Origin: a bacterium
GTDB lineage: Bacteria > Desulfobacterota_D > UBA1144
Assembly (NCBI GenBank): GCA_002715585.2
Contig: PAZJ02000011.1
Span: forward strand, 12,866 to 54,754
DNA: 41,889 nt
Direction of reading: 5' to 3'
Below the pieces are notes generated by a model, which made no database searches, was not told where the DNA came from, and was given only the letters and a program-made list of their open reading frames with translations. The position numbers were made by a program, and so were the translations under genes. Positions 1 through 8,835 of this stretch are shown in pieces. Position 1 is the first letter of the stretch; every line of letters starts with the position of its first letter.

Positions 1-678
1 ATCACATCTGCAAATCGGAGGGGTTTAGAAGTTATAAAAGACTATGCCAGAAAAAAAACTAACAAAATCTTTATTTATAATAAAGATTTCAAAGTACTTA
101 CTAATAATGATGTATATAAATTTATATCAGATAAGAATTATTTTTATAAAACAAATTTGGTGGGAAGCCACCAAACAAAAAATATATCTTTAAGTATTAA
201 AACATGTGAAATATTAAACAGATATTTTAAAAAAAATATTTCAGACAAAAGTATAACTAAATCCTTAACGAATATAAGCTGGCCAGCAAGATTTCAGATA
301 TTATCCTCTAACCCATTAAAGATTGTTGATGTTGCTCACAATTTAGCTTCGATAAAAAACCTTATAACTAATATTGAAAATTTTTACCCAAATAAAAAGT
401 TTAATATTTTGATTGGAATGTTGAGAGATAAAAAACCAGTTCAGTGCCTCAGTCTACTTTTGCCAATTTCCAAGAAAATATTTTTTTTTGATCTAGATCA
501 TAAAAGATCCTTTAAGTACAGCGACATAATAAAAAAGTTTAAGTCAAAAAAAATTGTCAAAGGTAATAATATAAATTTAGAAACACTTATGAAAAGTAAT
601 AATTCTTTACTAATAACAGGGTCAATATATTTCATTGGTGAAAAATTCAAAAATTATAAAAAAAAATTAAAAGTCTAA
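1..678 (+). CDS. folC: Folylpolyglutamate synthase / dihydrofolate synthase, C-terminal part (5' truncated by window edge)
   Basis: Frame 1 is open from base 1; NLVGSHQTKNI resembles the FolC LxGxHQxxN motif and IVDVAHNLASI the DGAHN motif. Confidence 0.85.
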   Translation: MTSANRRGLEVIKDYARKKTNKIFIYNKDFKVLTNNDVYKFISDKNYFYKTNLVGSHQTKNISLSIKTCEILNRYFKKNISDKSITKSLTNISWPARFQILSSNPLKIVDVAHNLASIKNLITNIENFYPNKKFNILIGMLRDKKPVQCLSLLLPISKKIFFFDLDHKRSFKYSDIIKKFKSKKIVKGNNINLETLMKSNNSLLITGSIYFIGEKFKNYKKKLKV

Positions 679-1022
679 ATCTTGCCAATTTCTTTTAAGT
701 AATTATCCACTAAGCTCTTATTTTTAACGCCCCATTTTTCTATCTCATCTAAAATTGGAATTAATGTTTTACCATTTTCAGATAAATAATATTCTACCTT
801 TGGTGGCACTTCTTGATAATCTTTTCTAATTATCAGCTTAGCCTTAACTAATTCTTTAAGCTGTTGAGATAACATTTTTACGGTTATGTCACCCATAGCT
901 CTTTTAATTTCTTTAAATCGATATGTTCTCTTTGATAACTTAGTTAAAATACAAATTTTCCATTTTCCAGATATAACCTCAGCACTTCTTTCCAATGGGC
1001 ATTCTGTTGTAAGTTTTCGCAT
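675..1022 (-). CDS. HxlR-family winged-helix transcriptional regulator
   Basis: CPLERSAEVISGKWKICILTKLSKRTYRFKEIKRAMGDITVKMLSQQLKELVKAKLIIRKDYQEVPPKVEYYLSENGKTL is a typical HxlR domain with the conserved N-terminal Cys. Confidence 0.92.
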   Translation of the reverse strand: MRKLTTECPLERSAEVISGKWKICILTKLSKRTYRFKEIKRAMGDITVKMLSQQLKELVKAKLIIRKDYQEVPPKVEYYLSENGKTLIPILDEIEKWGVKNKSLVDNYLKEIGKI

Positions 1023-1040
1023 ATGATAATATTATCATAT
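1021..1040. promoter_or_regulatory. Perfect 20-bp palindrome ATATGATAATATTATCATAT overlapping the hxlR-type start codon; candidate operator
   Basis: Direct reading: the sequence equals its own reverse complement and lies in the divergent intergenic region. Confidence 0.6.
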
Positions 1041-1122
1041 TGATATCTTTTCTGCATATATATATTGATTTGAAATTATACAGGGAACAAACAATTATAT
1101 ATAATTAAAATAAGAGGTATGT

Positions 1123-1479
1123 ATGACAAAAGTTGCTATAATTATTCTTGCAGATACAGCAGGTCCTGGAGATTTTGGGAGAGCTGTAAATGCCTTGATG
1201 ACAGCAAAAGAATTTAAAGATTCAGGTGATGAAGTTCAAATAATTTTTGATGGTGCTGGAACGAAATGGATTGGTAAATTCACTGAAGAAGGTGGTAAAT
1301 ACAATTCCCTTTTTGATTCTGTAAGGGATAAAGTTTCAGGAGTATGTGGCTACTGTGCAGGAGCTTTTGGTGTCACAGAAGATGCTGAAAATTGTAATAT
1401 AAACCAAATGAATGAATTTAATGGGCATCCTAGTTTTAAGAAGCTAGTTGATGATGGATATACAATAATTACTTTTTAG
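1123..1479 (+). CDS. DsrE-family protein
   Basis: 118 aa; N-terminal KVAIIILADTAGPGDFGRAVNALMTAKEFKDSGDEVQIIFDGAGTKWI and VCGYCAGAFGV resemble DsrE/DsrF-like proteins; RBS-like aagagg upstream. Confidence 0.75.
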   Translation: MTKVAIIILADTAGPGDFGRAVNALMTAKEFKDSGDEVQIIFDGAGTKWIGKFTEEGGKYNSLFDSVRDKVSGVCGYCAGAFGVTEDAENCNINQMNEFNGHPSFKKLVDDGYTIITF

Positions 1480-2245
1480 AAAACTTTTTTCGGTAATCAT
1501 CACCCTTTAGTTCTATTATTTTACACATCTCAAATAGTCTTGAAATATTTCTTTCTCCAATTTTATAATCTAATATTTTATCTTCTTTTGTTTGCTTATG
1601 AATTTTGCTACCTATATATGAAAGGTTTGAGCTAAAAATTGTGTGCTGATTAGCATTATATCTTGTGGCAATAATGGTATCTAATATTCCTGTCTCCCAT
1701 TCGCTCATCCTTGTAGAGCCCAGATCATCTATTACTAAAACTTGATATTCACTAAATCTATTAATGTAATCTTTTTCAGAATCATTTTTTAGGTACAAAT
1801 CCTTAATGTCAGAAATCAAAACTCTAAATTCTTTAAATAAACATTTTATGCCATATACCAATATTAGCTCAGAGATTATGGAAATTGATAAATGTGTTTT
1901 ACCTAAGCCTGGATTACCAATAAAAAATGGTGGAAGTAAGTTTGGAAAATTTTTGATGTATTTTACGCTATATTCTAAAGCATCTTGGATTGATCTTTCT
2001 CTTATCTCCCAGGAGCCATTATCTAAAGTGGTATTACGACACTTCGAAAAACGAGAAGGTATTTTTGAAGAATTATAAAGATTAATTAGTTTTTTACGTG
2101 GACATATTTTTACAGAATCTTCCAAATATATAAAGCCAGAATTGTTTTTACATTCTGAACATTCAAATCCATTTTTATTCTTTATTTTAGAAAGCTCATC
2201 CTGAGAAAAAAACTGGATTCCGGAAAATATTTTATTTTTATCCAT
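1469..2245 (-). CDS. DnaC/IstB-like ATP-binding protein (putative replicative helicase loader) with N-terminal Cys cluster
   Basis: Walker A FIGNPGLGKTHLS, Walker B VLVIDDLGS, sensor-like TIFSSNLS; N-terminal CSECKNN...CP. Confidence 0.8.
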   Translation of the reverse strand: MDKNKIFSGIQFFSQDELSKIKNKNGFECSECKNNSGFIYLEDSVKICPRKKLINLYNSSKIPSRFSKCRNTTLDNGSWEIRERSIQDALEYSVKYIKNFPNLLPPFFIGNPGLGKTHLSISIISELILVYGIKCLFKEFRVLISDIKDLYLKNDSEKDYINRFSEYQVLVIDDLGSTRMSEWETGILDTIIATRYNANQHTIFSSNLSYIGSKIHKQTKEDKILDYKIGERNISRLFEMCKIIELKGDDYRKKFSKK

Positions 2246-2250
2246 TTTTA

Positions 2251-2922
2251 TTATTTATTTATGATTTTCATCATATTATCAACTGTAACCTTATAATTAT
2301 TAGTTTTAAAAATTCCTGTACCGGAAACAAAAATATTGGCCCCTGCATCAGAAAGTAATGAAATATTTTTTAATTTAATTCCCCCATCAACTTGTATTGG
2401 AATATTTATATTATTTTTATCGAAAAAATTGCTTAGATTCTTTACCTTATTGATACAATTGTTAATTATATCTTGTCCCGCAAATCCAGGCTTAACTGTC
2501 ATTACCAAAGCCAAGTCTATATATTCGATATTATTAATGATTTTTTTAATTGATGATTCAGGACTAATAGCTAATCCAAATTTTATATTGTTTTTTCTAG
2601 TAATTTTTGAGAGTTTTTTAACATTCTTACAAGTCTCTGCATGTACAGTTATATTCTTTAATTTTCTACTTTTAAACATTTTTATAAAATTAGGAACAAT
2701 TATATCTGGATTTGTAACCATAAAATGGATATCAACTTCAATATTTGATTTTTTTATAAATGAATTGAGCTCACAGGACCCAACTGATATATTAGGTACA
2801 AAATGTCCATCCATGATATCGTAATGAATCCATTTAACTTTTGTATTTTCCAGTTTCTTGAACTCTTTTGATAAAGACCAAAAATCAGCTGCAATAAGAG
2901 AAGCTGCTATAAAATTTTTCAT
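2251..2922 (-). CDS. rpe: Ribulose-phosphate 3-epimerase
   Basis: AASLIAADFWSL, HYDIMDGHFVPNISVG, DIHFMVTNPD, MTVKPGFAGQ, QVDGGIK motifs. Confidence 0.95.
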   Translation of the reverse strand: MKNFIAASLIAADFWSLSKEFKKLENTKVKWIHYDIMDGHFVPNISVGSCELNSFIKKSNIEVDIHFMVTNPDIIVPNFIKMFKSRKLKNITVHAETCKNVKKLSKITRKNNIKFGLAISPESSIKKIINNIEYIDLALVMTVKPGFAGQDIINNCINKVKNLSNFFDKNNINIPIQVDGGIKLKNISLLSDAGANIFVSGTGIFKTNNYKVTVDNMMKIINK

Positions 2923-2941
2923 GATTGATGATTATAACATG

Positions 2942-2960
2942 TACTAATAATCCATTAGTA
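2942..2960. promoter_or_regulatory. Inverted repeat TACTAAT-AATCC-ATTAGTA in the rpe/metK divergent intergenic region; candidate operator
   Basis: Perfect 7-bp arms with 5-nt spacer, located in the only non-coding gap between rpe and metK. Confidence 0.35.
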
Positions 2961-2996
2961 GTTTAATTATAAATTTTGTTGTATTATACAATCTGA

Positions 2997-4154
2997 ATGA
3001 TTAATAACGAATTTATTTTTTCCTCAGAATCAGTCACTGAAGGCCATCCTGATAAAGTAGCGGATCAAATATCTGATTCTATTTTAGATGAAATTATATT
3101 GAATGATAATAATTGTAGAGTCGCATGTGAAACTCTTGTCACTACAGATAAAGTAATTATTTCTGCCGAAATTTCAACTAACTTTACTATTGATTATGAA
3201 AAAATAATAAGAAATACGATTATAGAAATCGGTTATAACGATCCTTCTTTAGGCTTTGATGGCAATACATGTAATATTGAGCTTTATATTGATAAGCAGT
3301 CAAATGATATATCAATAGGAGTTGATCAGATTGATAATGATATTATTGGAGCTGGTGATCAAGGCATAATGTTTGGTTATGCAACAAATGAAAATAAAAA
3401 TTTAATGCCTTATCCTATTCTCTTATCTCATAAATTAACAAAATCGCTTTCGGATAATAGAAAAAATAATAATTTAAAATTTTTGCGTCCTGATGGTAAG
3501 TCTCAAGTATCAATTAAATATAAAAACAATGTAGCACAATATGTAGATACTATTCTAATTTCTACACAACATTCTGAAGATGTTAAAGAACATGACTTAA
3601 AAGAAGGAATTATTGAGGAAATAATAAAAAAAGAAGTGCCTTCAAATCTTATTAATGAGAAAACAAAATTTATTATAAATCCTACAGGTCGCTTTGTTAT
3701 TGGAGGTCCACATGGTGATACTGGTTTAACTGGAAGAAAAATCATAGTTGACACTTATGGGGGTTGGGCTAAACATGGTGGTGGAGCATTTTCTGGAAAA
3801 GACCCATCAAAAGTTGATAGAAGTGCTTGCTATATGGCAAGATATATGGCTAAAAATATAGTTGCCTCTGGTTTACTTAACGAATGCGAAATTCAATTAG
3901 CATATGCAATTGGTAAACCCGAGCCTGTATCATATTATATAAACTCATCAGATATTGATTGTTCTAAAAAAATTGATAAAATTTTAGGTTCTATTAATCA
4001 GATATTTGATTGTACACCAAAAGGTATAATTAAAAACTTAGATTTATTAAAACCAATTTATAAAAAAACTGCATCTTATGGTCATTTTGGTCGAAATGAT
4101 AGCGAATTTTCTTGGGAAAAAATTGATAAATCAGAGATTATTAAAAATTTATAG
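2997..4154 (+). CDS. metK: S-adenosylmethionine synthetase
   Basis: FSSESVTEGHPDKVADQISDSILD, GAGDQGIMFGYA, GGAFSGKDPSKVDRSA motifs. Confidence 0.97.
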   Translation: MINNEFIFSSESVTEGHPDKVADQISDSILDEIILNDNNCRVACETLVTTDKVIISAEISTNFTIDYEKIIRNTIIEIGYNDPSLGFDGNTCNIELYIDKQSNDISIGVDQIDNDIIGAGDQGIMFGYATNENKNLMPYPILLSHKLTKSLSDNRKNNNLKFLRPDGKSQVSIKYKNNVAQYVDTILISTQHSEDVKEHDLKEGIIEEIIKKEVPSNLINEKTKFIINPTGRFVIGGPHGDTGLTGRKIIVDTYGGWAKHGGGAFSGKDPSKVDRSACYMARYMAKNIVASGLLNECEIQLAYAIGKPEPVSYYINSSDIDCSKKIDKILGSINQIFDCTPKGIIKNLDLLKPIYKKTASYGHFGRNDSEFSWEKIDKSEIIKNL

Positions 4155-4178
4155 TTATTATTAATAAAGGGGATTTTT

Positions 4179-5429
4179 ATGTCAGATATTAAGGATTCAA
4201 AATTAAACAAACAAGGAAGAGATAGAGTAGAATGGGCTTATAAAGATATGCCAGTGCTTAAAGAAATAAATAGCTCTATGTCGAGAAGAAAGCCTTTAAA
4301 AGGTATTAATATTTCCGCATGTCTTCATGTAACAACGGAAACTGCAAATCTACTTATTACTTTAAAAAATGCTGGTGCTAAGGTTTCATGCTGTGCATCA
4401 AATCCATTAAGCACACAAGATGATGTTGCAGCTCATTTATCAAAAGATTATGGAATAGAAACTTATGCGATCAAAGGAATTAATAATAAAGGTTATTATA
4501 AACACATAATAGACTCCCTAAAAATTGGCCCAAATTTAACGATGGATGATGGTTGTGATTTAGTCACAGTTGTTCATAAGTCACATAAAAAGTATCTTCC
4601 AAATATAATTGGTGGAACAGAGGAAACAACTACGGGTGTAATAAGATTAAAAAGTATGTCAACTAATAATATCTTGAAATACCCAATCATAGCAGTTAAT
4701 AATGCTTTTACTAAACATTTATTTGACAATAGATATGGAACTGGACAAAGCGTCATGGACAGTATTATGAGGGCAACAAATAGGCTGGTTTCTGGCAAAA
4801 ACTTTGTTGTTTGTGGTTATGGATGGTGTGGTAAAGGACTTGCCATGAGAGCCCATGGACTAGGTGCTAATGTAATTGTAACAGAAATTGATCCGACTAA
4901 GGCTCTGGAAGCTAAAATGGATGGTTTTAGAGTGATGTCAGGAAATGAAGCTTTTATGATAGCTGACTTTATTTGTTCTGTAACCGGTAATTTGAATGTT
5001 ATTGATAAACATCATTTTAAAAATATGAAAGATGGAGTTATTGTATCAAATGCAGGCCACTTTAATGTTGAAATAAATATTGATTCCCTCAAAAAAATGT
5101 CTACCAAAAGAAAAAAAATTAGAAATGACATTGAAGAATATAGTTTAGGAAAAAAGAAGATTTATTTATTATCAGATGGGAGGCTTGTAAATCTTTCAGC
5201 AGCTGAAGGACATCCATCCAGCGTAATGGATATGAGTTTTGCTAATCAGGCTTTATGTTCAGAACATATGGTTAAAAATCATAAAAAACTAAACAATGAT
5301 GTTTATGATGTACCTCTCGAACTGGATAATAAAGTGGCTCAAATTAAATTAAAATCTATGGGTGTTGAAATAGATAAGCTTACATCTGAACAAGATGCAT
5401 ATCTTAATTCATGGGAAAGTGGCACATAA
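4179..5429 (+). CDS. ahcY: Adenosylhomocysteinase
   Basis: LHVTTETANLLITLKNAGAKVSCCASNPLSTQDDVAA, TGQSVMDSIMRATN, GYGWCGKGLA, AEGHPSSVMDMSFANQ. Confidence 0.97.
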   Translation: MSDIKDSKLNKQGRDRVEWAYKDMPVLKEINSSMSRRKPLKGINISACLHVTTETANLLITLKNAGAKVSCCASNPLSTQDDVAAHLSKDYGIETYAIKGINNKGYYKHIIDSLKIGPNLTMDDGCDLVTVVHKSHKKYLPNIIGGTEETTTGVIRLKSMSTNNILKYPIIAVNNAFTKHLFDNRYGTGQSVMDSIMRATNRLVSGKNFVVCGYGWCGKGLAMRAHGLGANVIVTEIDPTKALEAKMDGFRVMSGNEAFMIADFICSVTGNLNVIDKHHFKNMKDGVIVSNAGHFNVEINIDSLKKMSTKRKKIRNDIEEYSLGKKKIYLLSDGRLVNLSAAEGHPSSVMDMSFANQALCSEHMVKNHKKLNNDVYDVPLELDNKVAQIKLKSMGVEIDKLTSEQDAYLNSWESGT

Positions 5430-5435
5430 TAATTT

Positions 5436-6500
5436 ATGAAAGAAATTGTAAAAAATTTCATTAATCATAAAAAAATCACAAGCTCTAGTACAACTTCTAA
5501 TACTTCGGATTCATACAAAAGAGATTTGAATATTTTTTTGAATTTCTTATATTCAAATAAAATTAATTCATTTAACAATATTAATAAATCGATTATAGAA
5601 TCTTTCCTAGAATCAAAAGAATTTAATACATATATTAAAGTTTGGAAAAATAAGAATGGAGAAAAAACAAAAGAAGTCTCTGGGTTAAGATCAGATTCCT
5701 CAAAAAAAAGATTTTTACATACTCTCTCTAGCTTTTTTAAATATTTAATCTTTAAAAAAATTATAGTATCTTCACCTCTCCCTTCTATAAGATCATCAAA
5801 TCTGGAGGATCCTCAATCATTAACGCTGGAGGAAATCAAAATAATTATGTTTTATTGTGATTCAGATAATTTTTTTGTAGATTTTAATTATCCACTTAGA
5901 GAAAAATGTATAATAGATAGTTTATATTATTGTGGTTTAAGAGTATCAGAATTAATAAATATTCAGATTAAAGATATAAAATTTAATAATTCTAACCCCT
6001 ATATATTAATTCACGGAAAGGGTGGCAAAAGTAGGCAACAGCCCTACCCTACATATAAAAATCTTATTAAATATATTGAAAGTGATAGAGAGCGCATTTT
6101 GGATGGTGCTACTTCAGACTTTCTTTTTGTGAGTAATTATTGGAAAAATAAAAATAAAAATTCTTCAAACAGCATAACGAGGCAGTTCGTTGATAAAAGA
6201 GTTAAAGAAATATGTATCAAAGCATTTAAAAATAATGATAATTCTAATAATTCAATAAATAATAATTTTATATTAAGAAATAATGGTAGAAAAAAATATA
6301 GAATGATAAGCCCTCATATGTTCAGACATTCGATTGCTACCCATTTAATTGAGGAAGGTGTTGACTTAATAAATATTAGAGAACATTTAGGACACTCTTC
6401 CATATCTGTAACAAGTAGATATTTAAAAAGCTTTAGAGGGAAAAAAGATATTTTAAAAAAATTTGGACCTCTAAGTACAGGTGTAGAAAATAATGATTAA
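5436..6500 (+). CDS. Tyrosine recombinase (XerC/XerD-like)
   Basis: YYCGLRVSELINIQIKDI, HGKGGKSRQQP, SPHMFRHSIATHLIEEGVDLINIREHLGHSSISVTSRYL contain the catalytic R-K-HxxR-H-Y set. Confidence 0.9.
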   Translation: MKEIVKNFINHKKITSSSTTSNTSDSYKRDLNIFLNFLYSNKINSFNNINKSIIESFLESKEFNTYIKVWKNKNGEKTKEVSGLRSDSSKKRFLHTLSSFFKYLIFKKIIVSSPLPSIRSSNLEDPQSLTLEEIKIIMFYCDSDNFFVDFNYPLREKCIIDSLYYCGLRVSELINIQIKDIKFNNSNPYILIHGKGGKSRQQPYPTYKNLIKYIESDRERILDGATSDFLFVSNYWKNKNKNSSNSITRQFVDKRVKEICIKAFKNNDNSNNSINNNFILRNNGRKKYRMISPHMFRHSIATHLIEEGVDLINIREHLGHSSISVTSRYLKSFRGKKDILKKFGPLSTGVENND

Positions 6501-7152
6501 CCCAATATATTTTATAATAATTCCAATAGTATTATTTTCACTTACTGTTCATGAATATAGTCATGCTCTTGCTTCATATAAGCTTGGTGATGATACTGCT
6601 AAACGACTAGGTAGATTAACATTAAATCCATTAAAGCACTTAGACCCACTGGGGACGTTAGCTATTCTGATAATTAAGTTTGGATGGGCTAAGCCTGTTC
6701 CAGTCAATATTAATCGACTCAAAAAGGGGAGAAAAAGCCTATATATCGTTGCATTAGCAGGTCCGCTGTCAAACTTTGTAATAGCACTTATATTCTCTCT
6801 ATTATTTTATTTAATGGGGTTAGATGAAATAAATTCAAATACCGTTTTATATAATGAAAATTTTTTAAATATTGGGAAATTTATATCTTGGATGATATAT
6901 CTAAATATAATGCTGGGAGTATTTAATCTTTTGCCAATGCCTCCACTTGATGGAGGAAATATAATATATAGTATTTTGCCCGATAAGCTAGCTGATAAAT
7001 TTAATCAAACTATGTCTAACACCTTATATAGTATACTTTCAGTGATATTAATTATTTTTATAATTCGCAGTTACCCATATATATTACTAGCTCCAATATT
7101 TTTTATTTTGAATTTATTAGCTCCTGATGCTATTTTGTATTTAAATGGATAA
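6493..7152 (+). CDS. Site-2 protease family membrane peptidase (M50)
   Basis: HEYSH (HExxH) plus LGRLTLNPLKHLDPLGTL, PLSNFVIALIF, LPMPPLDGGNI. Confidence 0.93.
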   Translation: MINPIYFIIIPIVLFSLTVHEYSHALASYKLGDDTAKRLGRLTLNPLKHLDPLGTLAILIIKFGWAKPVPVNINRLKKGRKSLYIVALAGPLSNFVIALIFSLLFYLMGLDEINSNTVLYNENFLNIGKFISWMIYLNIMLGVFNLLPMPPLDGGNIIYSILPDKLADKFNQTMSNTLYSILSVILIIFIIRSYPYILLAPIFFILNLLAPDAILYLNG

Positions 7153-7879
7153 TTTTAGTAAAGATAATGTTTCTACTTATTCTTTAAAACTAGATATTTT
7201 TGAAGGACCCTTGGACTTATTATTAACATTAATTAAAGAGAAAGATTTAGATATATATGAAATTTCATTGGCTGAAGTTACACAGCAATACTTAGAATAT
7301 GTTGATCTTTTACAAGAAATTAATTTTCAAAATATTGCTGATTACCTTGTTATCGCAGCGGAATTAACAAGAATTAAGTCTAGATCCCTTCTGCCACAAG
7401 ATGAAGCTGAAGAAGAGATTGAAAATGAAAATGATATTGATCTTGTTGAGATGCTTAAGGAATACAAAAAATATAGGTTATTATCAGATGATTTGAACAA
7501 AAGAAAGATTTTAGGTCGAGATACTTTTAAAAGATTTCAAAATGAAGAATTCAAGTCGGATATTTTGTGGGAAGTTGAGAAAACTAATATATGGAAACTA
7601 GTAACAGCGGTAAAAAATATACTAAATTATGAAAATTATAAAGAAATTCCCGATTTAGATATAATTCCTGATAATATTAATTTTAATGACAGAAAAAAAG
7701 AAATTTTGGACATCATTGACAAATTAACTATGGTTAAATTTGATAGTATTTTTAGTATAGACAACTCAAGAGAAAAAAATATTGCATCATTATTGATCAT
7801 TTTAGAATTGGTAAAAGATTCAATAATCGATTTTAGCTATCGAGATAATAATATAATTAGTTTTTTTAAAAGGAGTTAA
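7145..7879 (+). CDS. scpA: Segregation and condensation protein A
   Basis: FEGPLDLLLTLIKEKDLDIYEISLAEVTQQYL...ADYLVIAAELTRIKSRSLLP. Confidence 0.95.
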   Translation: MDNFSKDNVSTYSLKLDIFEGPLDLLLTLIKEKDLDIYEISLAEVTQQYLEYVDLLQEINFQNIADYLVIAAELTRIKSRSLLPQDEAEEEIENENDIDLVEMLKEYKKYRLLSDDLNKRKILGRDTFKRFQNEEFKSDILWEVEKTNIWKLVTAVKNILNYENYKEIPDLDIIPDNINFNDRKKEILDIIDKLTMVKFDSIFSIDNSREKNIASLLIILELVKDSIIDFSYRDNNIISFFKRS

Positions 7880-7880
7880 A

Positions 7881-8408
7881 ATGAAGGATTTAAAATCTAA
7901 AATCGAAGTATTAATTTTTATAAGTGAAAATCCTATTTCTTTACAAAATATTTCCGAATTTTTAAATATAGATAAAGATAAAGTCGAGGTTCTAATAAAT
8001 GATTTAATGAGTGAAATCAATGACTTAAATAGATCATTTAAGCTTGAAAAAATTGCAGATGGCTATCAGTTTAGGACACATGAAGATTATAAAAGTATTA
8101 TAAAAGAATATATAAACAAAAAGCCATTCAAACTTTCAAGAGCTTCATTAGAGGTTGTAGGGATTATTGCCAAGAGACAGCCTATAACAAAATTAGAAGT
8201 TGATAAAATAAGAGGAGTTGATTCCACGGGAGTTATAAATGTCTTACTAGAAAGAGATATAATAAAAGTTTCTGGTGAAAAAAATGCTCCTGGGAAACCA
8301 TATCTATATAAAACAACAGACTTTTTCTTAGAAGTATTTAGTTTAAATAACATTGACGAAATACCTGATATTGATGAATTTAATGATTATGAGTCTTCAA
8401 AAACTTAG
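7881..8408 (+). CDS. scpB: Segregation and condensation protein B
   Basis: LSRASLEVVGIIAKRQPITKLEVDKIRGVDSTGVINVLLERDIIKVSGEKNAPGKPYLYKTTDFFLE; directly follows scpA. Confidence 0.95.
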   Translation: MKDLKSKIEVLIFISENPISLQNISEFLNIDKDKVEVLINDLMSEINDLNRSFKLEKIADGYQFRTHEDYKSIIKEYINKKPFKLSRASLEVVGIIAKRQPITKLEVDKIRGVDSTGVINVLLERDIIKVSGEKNAPGKPYLYKTTDFFLEVFSLNNIDEIPDIDEFNDYESSKT

Positions 8409-8835
8409 ACCTGTATTCTGAATATAATTTTTCTTGAAGTTCAAACATTATTTTCTCATTTTTTAAATTATCATGATCATATCCTAATAAATGAAGAATT
8501 CCATGAATAGACAATATTATTACCTCTTTTGATAAAGAATTTTTATTTTTTAAAATATTTTTTTTACAGTAATTCATGGAAATTAAAATTTCTCCTAATA
8601 TATTATTTGAGCTGTTTTTATAATTAAAACTTAAAACATCTGTTGATGTATTTTTTTGTCTGTATTCGTTATTTATTTTTTTCATTTTATAATCTGATAT
8701 AAATGTTATATAAATAATCTTTGAGGACAATTTTAGTCTCTTCAGCACATAAGTTATTGCATTATTTAGAGATAATTTATTGAATCTTCTAGTATAGTTA
8801 TTAGAATCGCTTATTATAAGAGGCATTAAAAGCAA
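8380..8835 (-). CDS. ybeY: Endoribonuclease/rRNA maturation factor YbeY (track start is TTG; ATG at 8826 is an alternative)
   Basis: STDVLSFNY and HGILHLLGYDHD match the YbeY metal-binding HGxLHLxGYDH signature. Confidence 0.93.
   Translation of the reverse strand: MLLMPLIISDSNNYTRRFNKLSLNNAITYVLKRLKLSSKIIYITFISDYKMKKINNEYRQKNTSTDVLSFNYKNSSNNILGEILISMNYCKKNILKNKNSLSKEVIILSIHGILHLLGYDHDNLKNEKIMFELQEKLYSEYRSKFLKTHNH

Noticed and set aside
1093-1106. 14-bp palindrome AATTATATATAATT upstream of the DsrE gene
   Set aside because: Exact palindrome but pure A/T; expected often by chance in such AT-rich DNA.
1806-2078. 90-aa plus-strand ORF antisense to the DnaC-like gene
   Set aside because: Opposite a confidently recognised AAA+ gene, no recognisable domain; shadow ORF.
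1469-2245. IS21-type insertion sequence (IstB-like ATPase)
   Set aside because: No IstA-like transposase, terminal repeats or target duplication nearby.
2336-2824. 162-aa plus-strand ORF antisense to rpe
   Set aside because: Fully inside rpe on the other strand, hydrophobic shadow translation; no RBS or domain.
2923-2996. Possible SAM riboswitch upstream of metK
   Set aside because: The gap is only 74 bp, shared with the divergent rpe start, and no SAM-box-like stems or conserved core were recognisable.
3503-3754. ORF antisense to metK
   Set aside because: Shadow of a conserved gene with no recognisable protein features.
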